Source of the DNA: Copromyces sp. CBS 386.78
Taxonomy: Eukaryota; Ascomycota; Sordariomycetes; Sordariales; Sordariaceae
Direction: 5' to 3'
Length of the DNA: 64,000 bases
Assembly: GCA_030685235.1 (NCBI GenBank)
Contig: MU839087.1
Location: 434,001 to 498,000, forward strand
Shown here: one piece after another, positions 1 through 12,095 of the stretch
Layout of the letters: every line of letters starts with the position of its first letter
Numbering within the stretch: the stretch's first letter is position 1
Translations under genes and position numbers: made by a program
The notes under the pieces: generated by a model
Told to the model about the DNA's origin: nothing
Databases searched by the model: none
The model's input: the letters and a program-made list of their open reading frames with translations, nothing else

Positions 1-1449
1 TAAGGTCGGTTAGGAAGCTTTCAGCAGCGGAGACGTGCTCGCGAAGGTCGATGTTCTGGTGGACGGCTCGTATCATGGGCTCGAAACTACCGATTAAGTC
101 CCGTACGGCCTGGGTGACGAGATCTGGGTTTTGCTTGCAAAGAATCTTGATGATTTCATCTCGGTCTCGGATTGCGAGCAACGTTGATAGGTATTCCAGA
201 CATTGCTCGTGCTGTTCCTTGGACAAGGATTTCATAAGCCCACGTCGAGATTCGTGGAATATCGTGGCAATGATGGACTCGGTCCGTTTCATGCTGGTGT
301 TCCTGATCCTTAAGTGGTCTTCCCTCGACTTGGCAACGTACTCCTTGATGACTGCTATGTGATGCTTAGATGGACCACCCTTGGCCTTTTCTATCCGTTC
401 GGCTGTCTTTCGGAACTCGGCCATGTCCCACGACAAGATCAGCGAGATGATTCTATGCCTGTTAGTATTGGACTGTTGTCGAAGTGAGCACCGACGGCAC
501 TTACCTCTGTAGAAGATTCATGCCATCGTCAGCATTTTGTGTCAGCCCGATCCAGTTAGTAAGGCCTCCAATGCTCATCTTGGCCAGGAGAAGCTTCGTG
601 AGTCCACTGATCATGCTGGCTGCGTTTCCAATGCGAAGCGTCTGTTTGACGGCCGAATAAGGTACCAGCTTGTGTATGCTCGCCACCATCTGTAACAGAT
701 AAGACCCTTCGGGGGAGAGAACAAAAACATGGTGCATGAATGTGGCCAGGCTGAGAAAAGTTTGTTAGTGAGAGACAAAGGCGTGGAAAGAAGATCAGAA
801 TCACGTACTGAATAATGATGTAGTCCACAGCAGTCTGCACACCAAGTGAGTGGCCCTCAATGTCGGGTTTCTCAGCTATGCGATCAAACAACGCTTCAAC
901 GAGATTCCCGTGGACAAGTTCATGCAGTACGTCCTCCCATGCGCGCACAAGGTCCTGTGCTTTGGCTCTGTCATAGTGACCGTTTAGGTCTCTTGGTGAC
1001 CCTTTGGGAAGACCGCCGATAAGACCCCTGGAGACAGACTCGTGAATGACCGAGGCAGCAGTGGCTAGGGTTTTCCTACTACCCAAAGACCCTTTGTCAT
1101 AGCTCTCGGACAAATCTGCCTCACCAAACTTGGTCAGAATTCCTTGGAATTTTAGCGGCCAGAAACCAGTCGGAAGATCGCGGACTCCTGGTACCGGGAG
1201 GACGATGGCGCGCAGCACGGTTGCCAGAAGCGGGACTGATGACTCCTTTTTGATGACGGGCTCAGAGGCACCCTCTGTCGACGACGCAAAGGGATAGCCG
1301 TAGGTGGAAATGGCATTTGCATTTTTGAAGCATTCCACTTCGGAATATGTCCCATAGTGTGTAAGAATGTCGAACAAGGCATGTAGTTGACGCGCGGTAA
1401 GGGTGTCTGGAACGGCTGCGGCAGACGACCCAGAGATACTGGAGGTCAT
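1..1449 (-). CDS. PX-associated (PXB) domain protein, 5' part
   Basis: The gene runs off the left edge, so only the N-terminal ~445 residues are visible. Exons are 809-1449, 505-750 and 458 to beyond 1. The introns are 759-808-type (GTACGT donor at 808, CTCAG acceptor at 751) and 459-504 (GTAAGT donor, TACTAACAG acceptor). The second acceptor is fixed by frame, which gives the join RHRIISLILSWDMAEF. The start is the first ATG of the open frame, followed by a short Ser/Ala-rich leader and then a helical domain containing LTARQLHALFDILTHYGTY. This layout (an N-terminal helical PXB region ahead of a PX phosphoinositide-binding domain) is familiar from fungal PX/DUF3818 proteins thought to act at endosomal membranes. 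The PX domain itself would lie outside the window, so the family call rests on the helical part only. Confidence 0.7.
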
Positions 1450-3470
1450 GGTGGAATGAGCGAAGCGCTTTCGTTTGGTCCTAAGTCAGCCTATTACGTA
1501 GGTACAGATGATCGAGGTAGGTTCAAGGCGTTGTAAGTTTGAGTCCGAATAATATCTGTCGTTACGTCGTTGAAAGTCTGGGCCTCAAATTTTGGATGGG
1601 CGTCCGACGGCTTTGCAAGGATCAGCTGGTCGGGCTTCGTCTTGGGGTATCTCGAGGTAATTTTGGTGTTTTCCTTGGCATGGGTGTAGCCAGAGGGACG
1701 TAAAAGATAAGGAAAGAGAAAAGAGTATGTAGGAAGTCTCAGTCTATATCAATGGTGTTTGGGAGACGGCGACAAACACGGGTTGGGGTAGGTTGAGCCC
1801 GGCTGTGAAGACTGCCCCGTGAGCGCCGTAAATCGGGTTGACCTTGGGGAAGTCGGGCTTGGGACTAGACTTGATCCATTGCCGTGACGTCAGATATTGT
1901 ACACCGCAATCCAGTGGTTCAATATCGCAAGTATTTCTAGGACAATTCTAAGCGCTCGAACTTCGGGTCAGGTAATGAGAACTAATCATCGATTCAGCCG
2001 CTTCACCTCCATGACGTGCTCCAAACTTCAGGAGGATTGCGCCTGGCGGCAATGCCTTGTGCCTAGCTTGAGTCCGGCTACCATGCATGTTTGTCACATG
2101 CGTTTCTTGGCTTCCTACACTCGTCCTCTTTCTGCTCATGTAAGGCGTTGACGGGGAATGTTGCTAACAACCTCAATGAAAACTGGTTAAGGATCATAAA
2201 AAAAGAAGAGAAATCCAAGCGCGATGAGGTTGTCGAATCGCTCAGGTCATCAACGGGAGACGCCGCAAGTACACATCACGGGGCACTCCATCTGGAATCA
2301 TGAAGTGGAGAGTTCCGTTCGAGTTCAGCGATCGGGAAGGAACTTTCGGGTCTCGGGCCTGCAAGTCGGATGTGGCCCAAGCGTCCACTGGCAGCCCGAT
2401 ACGAACGTAACTGGCAACACACCTGTCCATTTAGTATCCATAGCCGCAGAACCCTAACCCTTTTACATCGGTTACTTTTCGGGGCGTTTGTCCCGGACGA
2501 CATTTGTTCCTGCCCGTCTTTTCCATTCATGTTTGCTCTCAGTTGCGTCCGGGTCCAACATGACATGAACATCGCGGTATTGGAAAGAGCTTAGGACTCT
2601 CACCGCCGTCTCTCGCCCCGGCCATCTCAATGCGCTTGGATTCTTTCCGTTTCTTCTTGTAGTGGAACCGTTTCCTCATTATTGTCCTCCGTTCATCAGC
2701 TTTTCACCACATCACGAATTTCCTTTATCCGCCCTCAGAGACCCAACCATGTGCCAACAAAAGCCCACGATGCGTGCGATTCCTGCTTAAGCGTATCGTC
2801 ATGAGCTTTTCCTCAGGCTAAAGTTGGCACCACCTATGGGAAAGTTTCCCGTGCACCAGAGAAGCACACGTGCACACTGCATGCTGTCGGCCTGCAACTC
2901 TCACATCAACAAGTTCAAGGGATCACCGTGCCGTCGAGACCGTCGAAGGACTTGCCTCATTCAAATTCAAGAGAAAATGGATTCGGCGTTCAGCACCCGG
3001 GTGGTTTCCCAAGGTCGTAGGAACGATAGGTAGGCCTTTAACAAAAAAATGTCGTCCATCTCGAGAGGAGATCGGAAATCCCCGAGCTTCATAGGACTGT
3101 CTCTATTGGGGTCGCAACTTTGCTACAACATGCGAGGTGCATACTCATGCCTGTACTGCTCCTGTTTTTCCCCTTTTTGAGCGTCAAGAAACATCCGAAG
3201 TGCGTCAAACGGAACTTGTGATCCGTAGATTCTGGACTGGACATGGCATGCAGCGCGCGGGGTTGGGACTGGGCCCTCCCTCTAGAAAGTGGACGACCTG
3301 GAAAAGCCAACTTTCGTGTGTTGCCTTGGTCCATCCTCGCATTCTGGCAGTGGCCGAGTCTCTCCAACCTAACACCGGCGATCAAGTGGTGGCGGGGAAA
3401 CCGTCTTATATACCCAGTCAGGCTAATATTTGCAAAGCAGACAGCCTACTGTCTGCCCTTTTTCCTCACC
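1450..3470. other. intergenic, divergent promoters
   Basis: This is about 2 kb between the divergent PXB gene and multicopper oxidase gene. I see only short, unconvincing open frames and no RNA gene, repeat or mobile element. The part just before 3471 is presumably the oxidase promoter and 5' UTR. Confidence 0.5.
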
Positions 3471-6183
3471 ATGTGGCCACGAAGAACTTTACCTTCTATC
3501 TTCCTTACATCCTATCTCTTTGGCTTGTCTGCGACGCACACAGCAGTCCATGATGACTGCTTTGTTCCAAACCATAACCTCCGAGTGACGATCCGCGAGG
3601 TGAATTTCGGATGCGAAACTCGCCAGAGTCTTGTTGTTAACGGCACATCCCCCGGTCCGGTAATACGCTTGCTCCCAGGCGCAAGAACCTGGATTCGGGT
3701 ATACAATGACATATCAGATCAGAATCTCACCATGGTAACTACTCCCCACTGGTACCCCATTCAGCATGGAGCAATTCTAACCTTTGACAGCACTGGCATG
3801 GATTGACACAGCGGATGGCACCGTTCGCAGACGGAACTCCCCAAGCCTCACAGTGGCCAATCCCTCCGGGACACTTTTTCGACTACGAGGTTGCGACCGA
3901 ACCTGGCGATGCCGGGACCTACTTCTACCACTCGCACGTAGCGATGCAAGCCACCACCTGCTCTGGACCTGTGGTTGTGGATGACTGCAGTGCCTGTCCC
4001 TTCAATTACGATGACGAACGTATCTTGTACTTTCAGGACTACCTCCGTGTGAGCGATAAAGAAATGGCGGAAGATGTCCAAGCCGTTCCATACATATGGC
4101 CTGGCGAGACAGATGGAATTGTGCTAAATGGTCGTTCTGTTCCTATTGGCAACAAAGCCGCTCGGGGCCCGAGTGGCCAGAAGGGAGTCTTTGGCGGAGG
4201 ACATGCCAGCAGTCCTGGAGGAAATCCCAGTCCTGGGGTGAAGCAGATCACAAACGAAGAGGGCTGTACGCTCCCCGTTATTGACGTTGAACCTGGCAAG
4301 ACCTACCGGTTTCGCATCGCTGGCGCCACGAGCCTTTCCTTGCTATCGATGGCTATCGAGGACCACGCCGGGTTTACGGTTATCCAAGCTGACGGCATGC
4401 AGTATCTCCGACCTGTTGACACCCGTGATCTGCAACTCGGGCCTGGTCAGCGTTTTGACGTTCTCTTCAGAGCAAAGACGATGGATGAACTTGCGGCAGA
4501 CGGAAACAAGACGACATATTACCTGCAATTTGAAACCCGCAGTCGGCCGGAACAGTTACGTGGATATGCCGTAATTCGCTATGATGACAACGTCGCAGTT
4601 CCAGAAGAACCAGCCGTATCCCCGGTCGACCTTCCCGCCGATCCCAACGGCTGGCTAGAATATACCTTTGAGCCTCTTAGCGGTTTTGTGGCACCCACTG
4701 CAGCAGAGGTCACTCGCCGTATTACCCTTGAAGTCGTCCAACTCAAAGACAATGTTACGGGACGTCAAATTTGGCAGCTTTCAGGTATTACATGGACCGA
4801 AGAAAGCTACAAGGTTCCTCTACTGGTCGACATCTACCAACGAGGCACAGACGCAATGCCCAACTACACCGTGGCAAAGGGCAACAAGGGCTGGGATCCA
4901 CAGACTGGGTCCTTTCCTATCAAACTGGGTGAGGTCGTGGAGCTTGTCATACAGAACACCGGGACTATATCAAGCATCGCTGGGTTCGTAGAAGCACACC
5001 CGTTCCATGTTCATAGCCAGCATGTCTTCGACATCGGTGGTGGACCGGGCGTGTACGACGCCGATGCCAACAACGCCAAGATCGACAGCCTTGGATACAA
5101 ACCTACCTTGAGAGATACGACTATGCTATATCGTTACCAAGACACAGTCTATCCCGGACAAGCTGCCGGCTGGAGAGCTTGGAGACTGAAGGCTACAGCC
5201 CCGGGGGTGTGGATGGTCCACTGCCATATCCTGACACATATGGCCATGGGTAAATCCACTGTACTCCACGGCTTCACGATGTGTCCGTGTTTGCTAACAA
5301 CATTCTTTCGGTAGGTATGCAAGCCATCTTCGTGGTGGGTGACGCTTCGGACATTATGGACATTGCTCCGAGCGATGTCGCCGGATACCTTGACTATGGC
5401 GGCAGCGTGTATGGAAACTCGACGTTTGCACCTAGCCCGAACGAGTACTTTTCAGACGTGGCGGATAAGTGCGGCGTCTATGCACAGAGCGAGGATGGCG
5501 GTCAGCCATCCCGTTCCAACACCACATCAGGCTACAACTCGACGTCTGAGTACTCCGACTCAACATCGGACAACAACTCAACGACCGAAGATGAACCGGA
5601 GACCGACGAACCCGTCCCTTCAATGTCTGAAAGCAGCACTAAGTCTCTCTCGACATCGGAACCGGACCATGATCTGAAGGTTGGTCATGATGATTCTTCT
5701 TCCACCACCAAATATCACGCGACGGCCGACAGTAGCCCTACGCTCGCTGGGCATGCGGAGCAGACGCCCAGCGGCACGCCAGAAACAGCCTCCGACTCGG
5801 AGGATGCTGACCGTGAGCCGGCCGTTGGATACCCAGCTGAAACCACTGGTTATGATTCTTCGGTCGATGACTACCCGGCAACTGACTCTGCCCCAGCGGC
5901 TAGTGCCATTCCGGAGCCGGTCTACGAAGGCCCGCCGCCCAACGAAGAGCATGCAGGCCACGGAGAGCACCCGATCTACCAAGGCCACGCAGGCTCCAAA
6001 GGCGGACCGTTTTATGGAGGCCACCCGGTTCATCAAGATCGCCCGTTTAGAAAGGATGACCCCATATCTGAAGACGTCCCGAGTTATGGAAAGAACACGG
6101 TCGATAAAGGTGAGCACTGGGGGGCTGGAGGAGGGAGGCGTGAGCAGCCTAAGCGACCTTGGGAGTTTGGAGAGCACTACTAG
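3471..6183 (+). CDS. secreted multicopper oxidase, ascorbate-oxidase-like, with long His-rich tail
   Basis: Exons are 3471-3734, 3791-5249 and 5315-6183, giving 863 aa. An N-terminal hydrophobic signal peptide (about residues 1-20) indicates secretion. All four copper motifs are present: HWHG right after intron 1 (residues 89-92), YFYHSHV, HPFHVHSQH and HCHILTHMAMGM. The last is split by intron 2, and its terminal Met is the expected axial type-1 copper ligand. Family members oxidise phenols, ascorbate or metal ions and reduce oxygen to water; the substrate cannot be read here. The third motif has HSQH where many laccases have HGH. After about residue 634 the protein continues for some 230 residues of Ser/Thr/Glu-rich sequence and then Gly-His-Pro-rich short repeats (GHGEHPIYQGHAG and similar). 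This tail is unusual for the family. The start was chosen because the signal peptide follows it directly. Confidence 0.88.
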
Positions 6184-7350
6184 ATGGAATGTTGCGTGCC
6201 CAGGATTGTTGGGCATTTGAATGAATAGCTTGTCGAAATCTTGAAGTAAAAAGGGATGCATAATTCAATGGATCTGAAAAGAGATATTGCTTGGGTAAGA
6301 GGGCTGGTATCGGTCATGGTCGAGGAGGAAGCACACAGCAGGGTTAGCGTAAAACATGTCCAAAATTGGTCGAAGTATAGTTGATTTTGAATAAGAAAAG
6401 CCGTGAAGTTTTTCCAAGCAGGTGCTGTGGTAGTTCTGCATACATAGAGCAAAAAAAAGTCCTTCTGAAGTGACAACTTTGTGTGATATGATGTTTGACC
6501 ATTCCACTTGCGAGTTGCCGAGTTGCGACCTCGATGGCTGAAGTCAGTCTTCCTCAGCAGGGGCCATTTAGGGTCTTGGCGGGGGAAGTTCCCCGCATCT
6601 GTGTTGACCTCGATGGCTTGGCATCCAAAACAGCCAGGCGGTAAGAATTGGCGAGAAAGGCTCAGCGTGGCTGCTAGGAGCATTTTGGGCAAAGCATGAA
6701 CGGGCCACATGGGGTTGCGGACTTGTGCTCCTGGAAGTCCTGGGCAACCAGCTGCTGGAAGCACAGCAACAGCCTGCCATTCTGTGGCTCCGACTCTGGG
6801 CTGCCCGCTGTTCACAAAACAACAACGGGCAGTCAACGGCCACTGGACAGCAATCTCCCGCTTCCCCACTCGCAAGGTATCGCATCCAATTCATCCCGGC
6901 CTCGAAGTTCCAATCCACCTACTTCCCACACATCATCACGCATTTGCTGCAATCGACACAAAGGCGCCGTCGATACGCGTGGCTGCTTATACAAACATCG
7001 GTTCCGAATTGATGAAGCTACATCTTTGCTCGACTCCTCGCTCTCCCCTCCCCCTGTTTCCTCCCGTCCTCCTCTACTCGTCACCCAAGGTCGTGTCGGC
7101 AACGCCTGTGAGAGCTTGCTGCCTACGAGTCCTACGGCCTACCTTGTAGCGAGCGACGTCAAAGTCTTTGCTGGGCCGGCGCGCAATTCAGACATAGCAA
7201 GCCATCCACCACCGCGGGCAATTGCGTCGAGTTACCCGACACGGTTCCAAACCACAGCGCGACCAGTCCGACGATCCCAATTTGAGGATAACCGAGATCC
7301 ATAACCCTTACATACGTACCCAAGCAGACGCCAGACGGCCTACCGAGACA
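6184..7350. other. intergenic and 5' leader
   Basis: About 1.2 kb lie between tandem genes. It holds the 3' UTR of the oxidase and the promoter and 5' UTR of the coiled-coil gene. Short overlapping frames are present on both strands, but none has codon or splice features that would support a gene. Confidence 0.5.
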
Positions 7351-9084
7351 ATGTCAACCACCGACACAGAGGAATCGCAAATACAGCCAGCGCAGCTGCT
7401 GGTAGACCTCATCCAGGATCCTTCGCTCGTATCAGAGGACGACGAGATGCGCGATCCCTCATCACCAGAAACGATACCCTCCACCCAGGCCGCCAACACG
7501 CCAGATGAAGTCGATCACGGTGCTTCGTCGTTCAGGTTGGAAGTTAGCCAAGAGGGGCCTGTCGATACCATCATTCCCTCGTCTGTGACTCCCCCGCCTT
7601 CTTCACAGATGCCGAACGCGGCCGGGACAGGGGCGGCCACCTCATTAGCATTTGCAAGCTCACAGCGGTCTGGGTACTTCTCACCTCCCGCGACGACTGG
7701 TATTTTCGGGAACAAGAGGGACACCAATACTGCCCTAGAGTTCAATCCACCCGCGTCCCATGAAATTGCAGACGCGTCTATTGAGAAGCTTCGCAGCATG
7801 TTGCAGGCGTGCATCGCAGAGAATGCCAAGCTGAAAATGGAGACCGCCCACCACAAATTGCAATACAACTTGCTTAGCCTCCAGGCCGACGAATATATGA
7901 AACGCGCCGCCGTCGAACACGAGATGACTCGCAGGGAGGTTGAGGCGCTTAGGGTGGCCGAACACACACGACAGGCACGACGCGATTTCGACGCTGCTTC
8001 GGAAACTCAGCAGGCAAAGTTTATGCAATTGAAGGCCTTGTACGATCAAAAGGTGGAAGAGGTGGACTTCCTGAACCGAAAACTCAAGGCTGCCAGGAAG
8101 ATCATACAGCAGAAGGAGGACGAGAATATCAGCCTCTGCGACGAACGGGAGCTTCTCCTAAACCGAATTCGGGAGAACCGCGAACACTTCCAGATTCTAT
8201 GCAGTCCCGGAGGCATGTTTCATAGCGCGACAATAGGAAGGCAGACGGTTGCGGTTACGGCACCTACCCAACCGCAACCTCGGACTATCTATCGGGAAGC
8301 TCAAGCTCGCGCTGATAAGGACCATAGCAAAGGAAACTTTACCATGCTTCTTCAGGCTATCGACCAGGAAAATACTAGTACTCCATCGACTCCTCGGGGA
8401 ATATCTCATACCGCTTCCAAGTATACGCGAAATGTTCAGTCCATGTCGTCACTTCCCACCACCCCTACACAAGGCTTGCGTGGTGAGACTGGCGGACTTC
8501 TCCCATCTGTTGATTTGGTGCCACAAACCGAGCCCCCGTACCGTCACAACCGGTATATACCAGAGACACCTGTTCGATCCGCAACCCGACGCAGAAGCCG
8601 GGAAAGCACGATCTCAGCCGAAGATAACGAGGAGCTTGCTCGCCAAGCTCTCCAGTCGGTAGCAGCCGCCTCCTTTGCCTCCCGAGCCTCGCAGCACCAG
8701 CTGGGCCCTAGACTTACGCAACGAAACCCAGCCAACGAGGAGGAAGAGGAAGCCTTTGAGAGCCAGGCCAGCCAAGCTGCTACGCAGATGCTTCGTCGAG
8801 ACCCCCGAGAGAGCTTCGAGGTAGCTAGCTCGGTTGACCATTCGCGCAATGGCACGCCAGCGCCGGCGGATAAGACTGCAAAGCTGCAGGCGAAGCTGTT
8901 CGGCGGACTCAACAAGAGTGGGGTGTCGAGCGGGGAGAAGCGCAAGTTTGCTGGGCACGGGGATCCGATAGAAGAGTTCTCATTGCGGGATAGGCTGAGC
9001 CCGACAAAGAAGCTGAGGACTGTTGGTGGTTTGCGCGATCCTAGCAAGGTTGGACTTGGGATCCAGTACAGCCAAGACGCATAG
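7351..9084 (+). CDS. coiled-coil protein of unknown function
   Basis: A single-exon gene of 577 aa. The open frame continues upstream to 7222, but I chose the ATG at 7351 (MSTTDTEESQ) because the upstream part is Arg/basic-rich leader-like sequence without family character. Residues 1-140 are acidic and Ser/Pro/Thr-rich. Roughly residues 145-290 form a strongly charged heptad-like coiled coil with many Glu, Lys, Leu and Gln. The remainder is disordered, with several SP/TP sites that look like proline-directed kinase targets (STPSTPRG, RLSPTKK). The conserved-looking C-terminus reads RDRLSPTKKLRTVGGLRDP, then GLGIQYSQ. This suggests a nuclear or cytoskeletal scaffold, but I do not recognise the family and assign no function. 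Confidence 0.75.
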   Translation: MSTTDTEESQIQPAQLLVDLIQDPSLVSEDDEMRDPSSPETIPSTQAANTPDEVDHGASSFRLEVSQEGPVDTIIPSSVTPPPSSQMPNAAGTGAATSLAFASSQRSGYFSPPATTGIFGNKRDTNTALEFNPPASHEIADASIEKLRSMLQACIAENAKLKMETAHHKLQYNLLSLQADEYMKRAAVEHEMTRREVEALRVAEHTRQARRDFDAASETQQAKFMQLKALYDQKVEEVDFLNRKLKAARKIIQQKEDENISLCDERELLLNRIRENREHFQILCSPGGMFHSATIGRQTVAVTAPTQPQPRTIYREAQARADKDHSKGNFTMLLQAIDQENTSTPSTPRGISHTASKYTRNVQSMSSLPTTPTQGLRGETGGLLPSVDLVPQTEPPYRHNRYIPETPVRSATRRRSRESTISAEDNEELARQALQSVAAASFASRASQHQLGPRLTQRNPANEEEEEAFESQASQAATQMLRRDPRESFEVASSVDHSRNGTPAPADKTAKLQAKLFGGLNKSGVSSGEKRKFAGHGDPIEEFSLRDRLSPTKKLRTVGGLRDPSKVGLGIQYSQDA

Positions 9085-10243
9085 TGACGCATAGTGTTGA
9101 GATTTTTGGCTCTCTTTGGATTACCCCCATAACACTGATGCGTTTGCTTTGTATCCTTACATTTTTGGCTGACAAAGGATCGCTGGCTGCTGTTGGATTC
9201 ATGGCTTTGTATTATGACGGACATTGGACTACTTGAGAGCATTGTCGACGGGCAACCTTGCAAAGGAATGGTGCATTTGCTCTGTGGAAAGAGAAGGGAT
9301 AAGAGGTCGACCATGTTGCGCACCTCGCTATGGCGTCAACAACGAGCTGTTAGACGCGGCGAATGAGAGAGCGTATGCTTTTGTACAATCAGTCATTGTT
9401 GGGTGAGGGTGTATTGACTCTTTGAGTCCCCCTATGGGCTCACGAATTGTTGCTATTATCTGCCCCGAGTTGTTCTACCCCTGATTGTCTGTTGGCATCA
9501 CTGCATCTGACTTGACCACAGCGCGGTCTACCCATGTAAAGGCTGATAAATAGCTTCTTTCTGTCCAATTCTCAGATCTCCGTGCTCTTTAGGGTTGTTG
9601 TGCGGTAGTTTTTTGTATTGTACGGGAGACTTTCGTCAAAGGGAGGCGAAAAGTGGGACTATCGATCTTCCCGCCGGGCTCACTGCTGCCGAGTTACATT
9701 GCCGCCGCTTAAACCCATCGCCCCCCCAAGGTCCCCTTGACCCCACTGCCGGGCGTGTCGTCCACTGGAATCCACCATTTTCCCCATGATTTCTCCATTC
9801 CCGACCTTGGAACCCGGCGATGTAAGAGGGCCACGAGGGTGAGGTGACAACCTCTCCCACCGTGCTTCCGGTATTGTCCAACGCGGACAACGGGTCGCTC
9901 TCCGATCTCGTTTCGTTGTGTGTCAATCCGGCGGCGGTGTTCGGGTCCTCGGTTCTTCCCTTTCCTTTTTTCCCCAACGCTGGTCCCGTCTTTCTTCTGC
10001 TGTTTTACTAACCTTCTTGAGCTCTTCTGCTTTCGTGAACTTTTCTTTGCTCTTTCAGTTCTTCTTGTGTTTGTTTCGTGATACCCTCAGTTTCTCCTTC
10101 TCATCTGTCTACCGTTAGTATATTTACTGCCTAGGTACCTAGGGAGCTATCTTATCGGGGACAGCATACAGCACCAAGACGGATTCTTCTTCCCAAGGAA
10201 ACAACAAGAGTCACCTAATCCAACCCAGCAAACCATCATCACA
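9085..10243. other. intergenic and thiolase promoter
   Basis: About 1.16 kb between tandem genes. It contains a run of C (around 9719-9727) and pyrimidine-rich leader sequence just before the thiolase start. No RNA gene or credible coding frame was seen. Confidence 0.5.
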
Positions 10244-11506
10244 ATGGGCGTCCTACCAAAAGGCCTCTCCTCTGTGCTCGCCAAAGCGCCCACCGACGTC
10301 GTCATCCTCTCCTCCCTGCGCACCCCCATCACCCGCTCCTACAAGGGCCACCTCAAGGATGCCTACCCGGAAGAGCTCCTCTCCGTCGTCCTGCGCGCCA
10401 CTCTCGACAAGACTCCTGAGTTGGACCCGTCCAAGATCGACGACGTCGCGGTCGGCGTCGTCCTCTCCGAGCTTGGCGGCTCCAAAGCCGCCCGCATGGC
10501 CATGAACCACGTCGGCTTCAACACCTCGTCCACATCCCTCTACACCGTCAACCGCGCCTGCTCCTCTTCCCTGCAAGCCATCGCCTCCATCGCCGCCTCG
10601 ATCCGCACCGAGGCCATCGACGTCGGCATCGGCGCCGGTATGGAGAGCATGACGCGCAACTACGGCTCGCGCGCGATTCCTACCTCGTACTGGCCCGCCC
10701 TTAAGGACTCACCCGTCAAGGACGCCAGGGATTGTGTGATGCCAATGGGCTTGACCTCTGAGAACGTGGCCTCCCGCTATGGCGTCTCCCGCGAGGACCA
10801 GGATGCGTTCGCGGTCAAGTCGCACCAGCTTGCCGCGGCGGCGCGCGCTGAGGGGAGGTTCAAGGAGGAGATCGTCCCTGTTACGACGCAGTTTCAGGAG
10901 GTGGACAAGGCCGGTAACAAGGTTGGGGAAGCCCAGACTGTTACGGTGACGGAAGACGACGGTATCAGGCCGACGGCGTCGCTGGAGGGCATGGCGAAGC
11001 TGAAGCCTGCTTTCAAGCCGGACGGCGCCAGCACGGCGGGTAACTCGAGCCAGGTCAGCGACGGCGCGGCGGCGACGCTGTTGATGAGGAGGAGCACGGC
11101 TACGGCACTTGGCTTGGGAGACCGGATCATTGGCAAGTTTGTGGCTGCTAACACCGTGGGGTGCAAGCCGGATGAGATGGGCATCGGCCCTGCGGTGGCT
11201 ATCCCCAAGTTGCTGGGCCAGTTGGGACTGGAGAATAAGGATGTGGATAGGTGGGAGATCAATGAGGCTTTTGCTAGTCAGGCGATTTACTGCTTGAGGG
11301 AGCTGGGGCTTGAGGAGGCGTGGAAGGATGGCAAGGTTAACCCTGATGGTGGCGCCATTGCTTTGGGTCACCCCTTGGGCGCTACTGGTGCGAGAATGGT
11401 GAGCACTTTATTGCATGGTCTGGGCCGGACGGGTGGTGAGGTTGGTGTTGTCAGCATGTGCGTTGGCACTGGCATGGGCATGGCTGGTGTCTTCGTGAAG
11501 GAGTAA
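10244..11506 (+). CDS. 3-ketoacyl-CoA thiolase (acetyl-CoA C-acyltransferase), peroxisomal type
   Basis: An intronless gene of 420 aa, full length for the thiolase family. It would catalyse the last step of beta-oxidation, cleaving 3-ketoacyl-CoA with CoA to acetyl-CoA and a shortened acyl-CoA. Visible motifs are the nucleophilic Cys106 in NRACSSSLQ, the NEAF loop (EINEAFASQA), the active-site His376 in ALGHPLGATGARM and the proton-donor Cys406 in CVGTGMGMAG. The order and spacing fit a complete enzyme. Fungal peroxisomal thiolases normally carry an N-terminal PTS2 nonapeptide. Here the equivalent stretch is GLSSVLAKA, lacking both the basic first residue and the His/Gln at position 8. There is no C-terminal SKL-type signal either (the protein ends VFVKE). 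Location is therefore uncertain. Codon use is strongly C-biased, consistent with good expression. Confidence 0.92.
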   Translation: MGVLPKGLSSVLAKAPTDVVILSSLRTPITRSYKGHLKDAYPEELLSVVLRATLDKTPELDPSKIDDVAVGVVLSELGGSKAARMAMNHVGFNTSSTSLYTVNRACSSSLQAIASIAASIRTEAIDVGIGAGMESMTRNYGSRAIPTSYWPALKDSPVKDARDCVMPMGLTSENVASRYGVSREDQDAFAVKSHQLAAAARAEGRFKEEIVPVTTQFQEVDKAGNKVGEAQTVTVTEDDGIRPTASLEGMAKLKPAFKPDGASTAGNSSQVSDGAAATLLMRRSTATALGLGDRIIGKFVAANTVGCKPDEMGIGPAVAIPKLLGQLGLENKDVDRWEINEAFASQAIYCLRELGLEEAWKDGKVNPDGGAIALGHPLGATGARMVSTLLHGLGRTGGEVGVVSMCVGTGMGMAGVFVKE

Positions 11507-12095
11507 GCATGGGATTGTGCAGATGCTTTTTGTATATATATTGGGACGCGATATCATGGATGATAATGATGGATACGAAAGGAAAACCACCTCTATTTCG
11601 GAATCTGAGCCCTATCAACAGAGGTAGTCATATATTTTGTAGATGGATTGCCCTATGTAATGCCCTCAAGAAACAGGCACATTCAAAGTGCGAACCCCTT
11701 TCTCAGCGTTACCACTCACGTCATGCAATCTCCTATATCTAGTTGCATCTCGCAGATACCTATGTGTTTGATCTCCAGGGCCGAAAAAGTCAAAGGCAGG
11801 CAGCATCATGTCCCGGGTATCATCTCCCCTTCCGTCAAAGTCCCACGACATGCTCCCAAAATACTTCCCAAATAAACTTCGATGCTCCGTTGCAAAGATG
11901 ATTCATGTTCAAACCTCCCTCGTTCTTGCCTTTGGGCTCCGGTCGCTGAAGCATGACTACAGCCACAGCCTGGTAATGAATCGATTGCATCCAATCAACC
12001 ACATCCCAACTGAACCCGAAAACCGAAACGGAGTCTCCAACCCCAGCACGCCCAGAAAGTCATTGCCCTCTCCTTTGTGTATGGAAGTTCCTTTC
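11507..12095. other. convergent 3' UTR region
   Basis: About 590 bp between the convergent thiolase and GTPase genes. It holds both 3' UTRs; nothing else could be supported. Confidence 0.5.

Noticed and set aside
1897..2594. Several 60-100 codon frames between the first two genes
   Set aside because: They overlap on both strands, are short and have no motif in common with known families.
5620..6261. 213-codon - strand frame
   Set aside because: It is an antisense shadow of the low-complexity tail of the multicopper oxidase.
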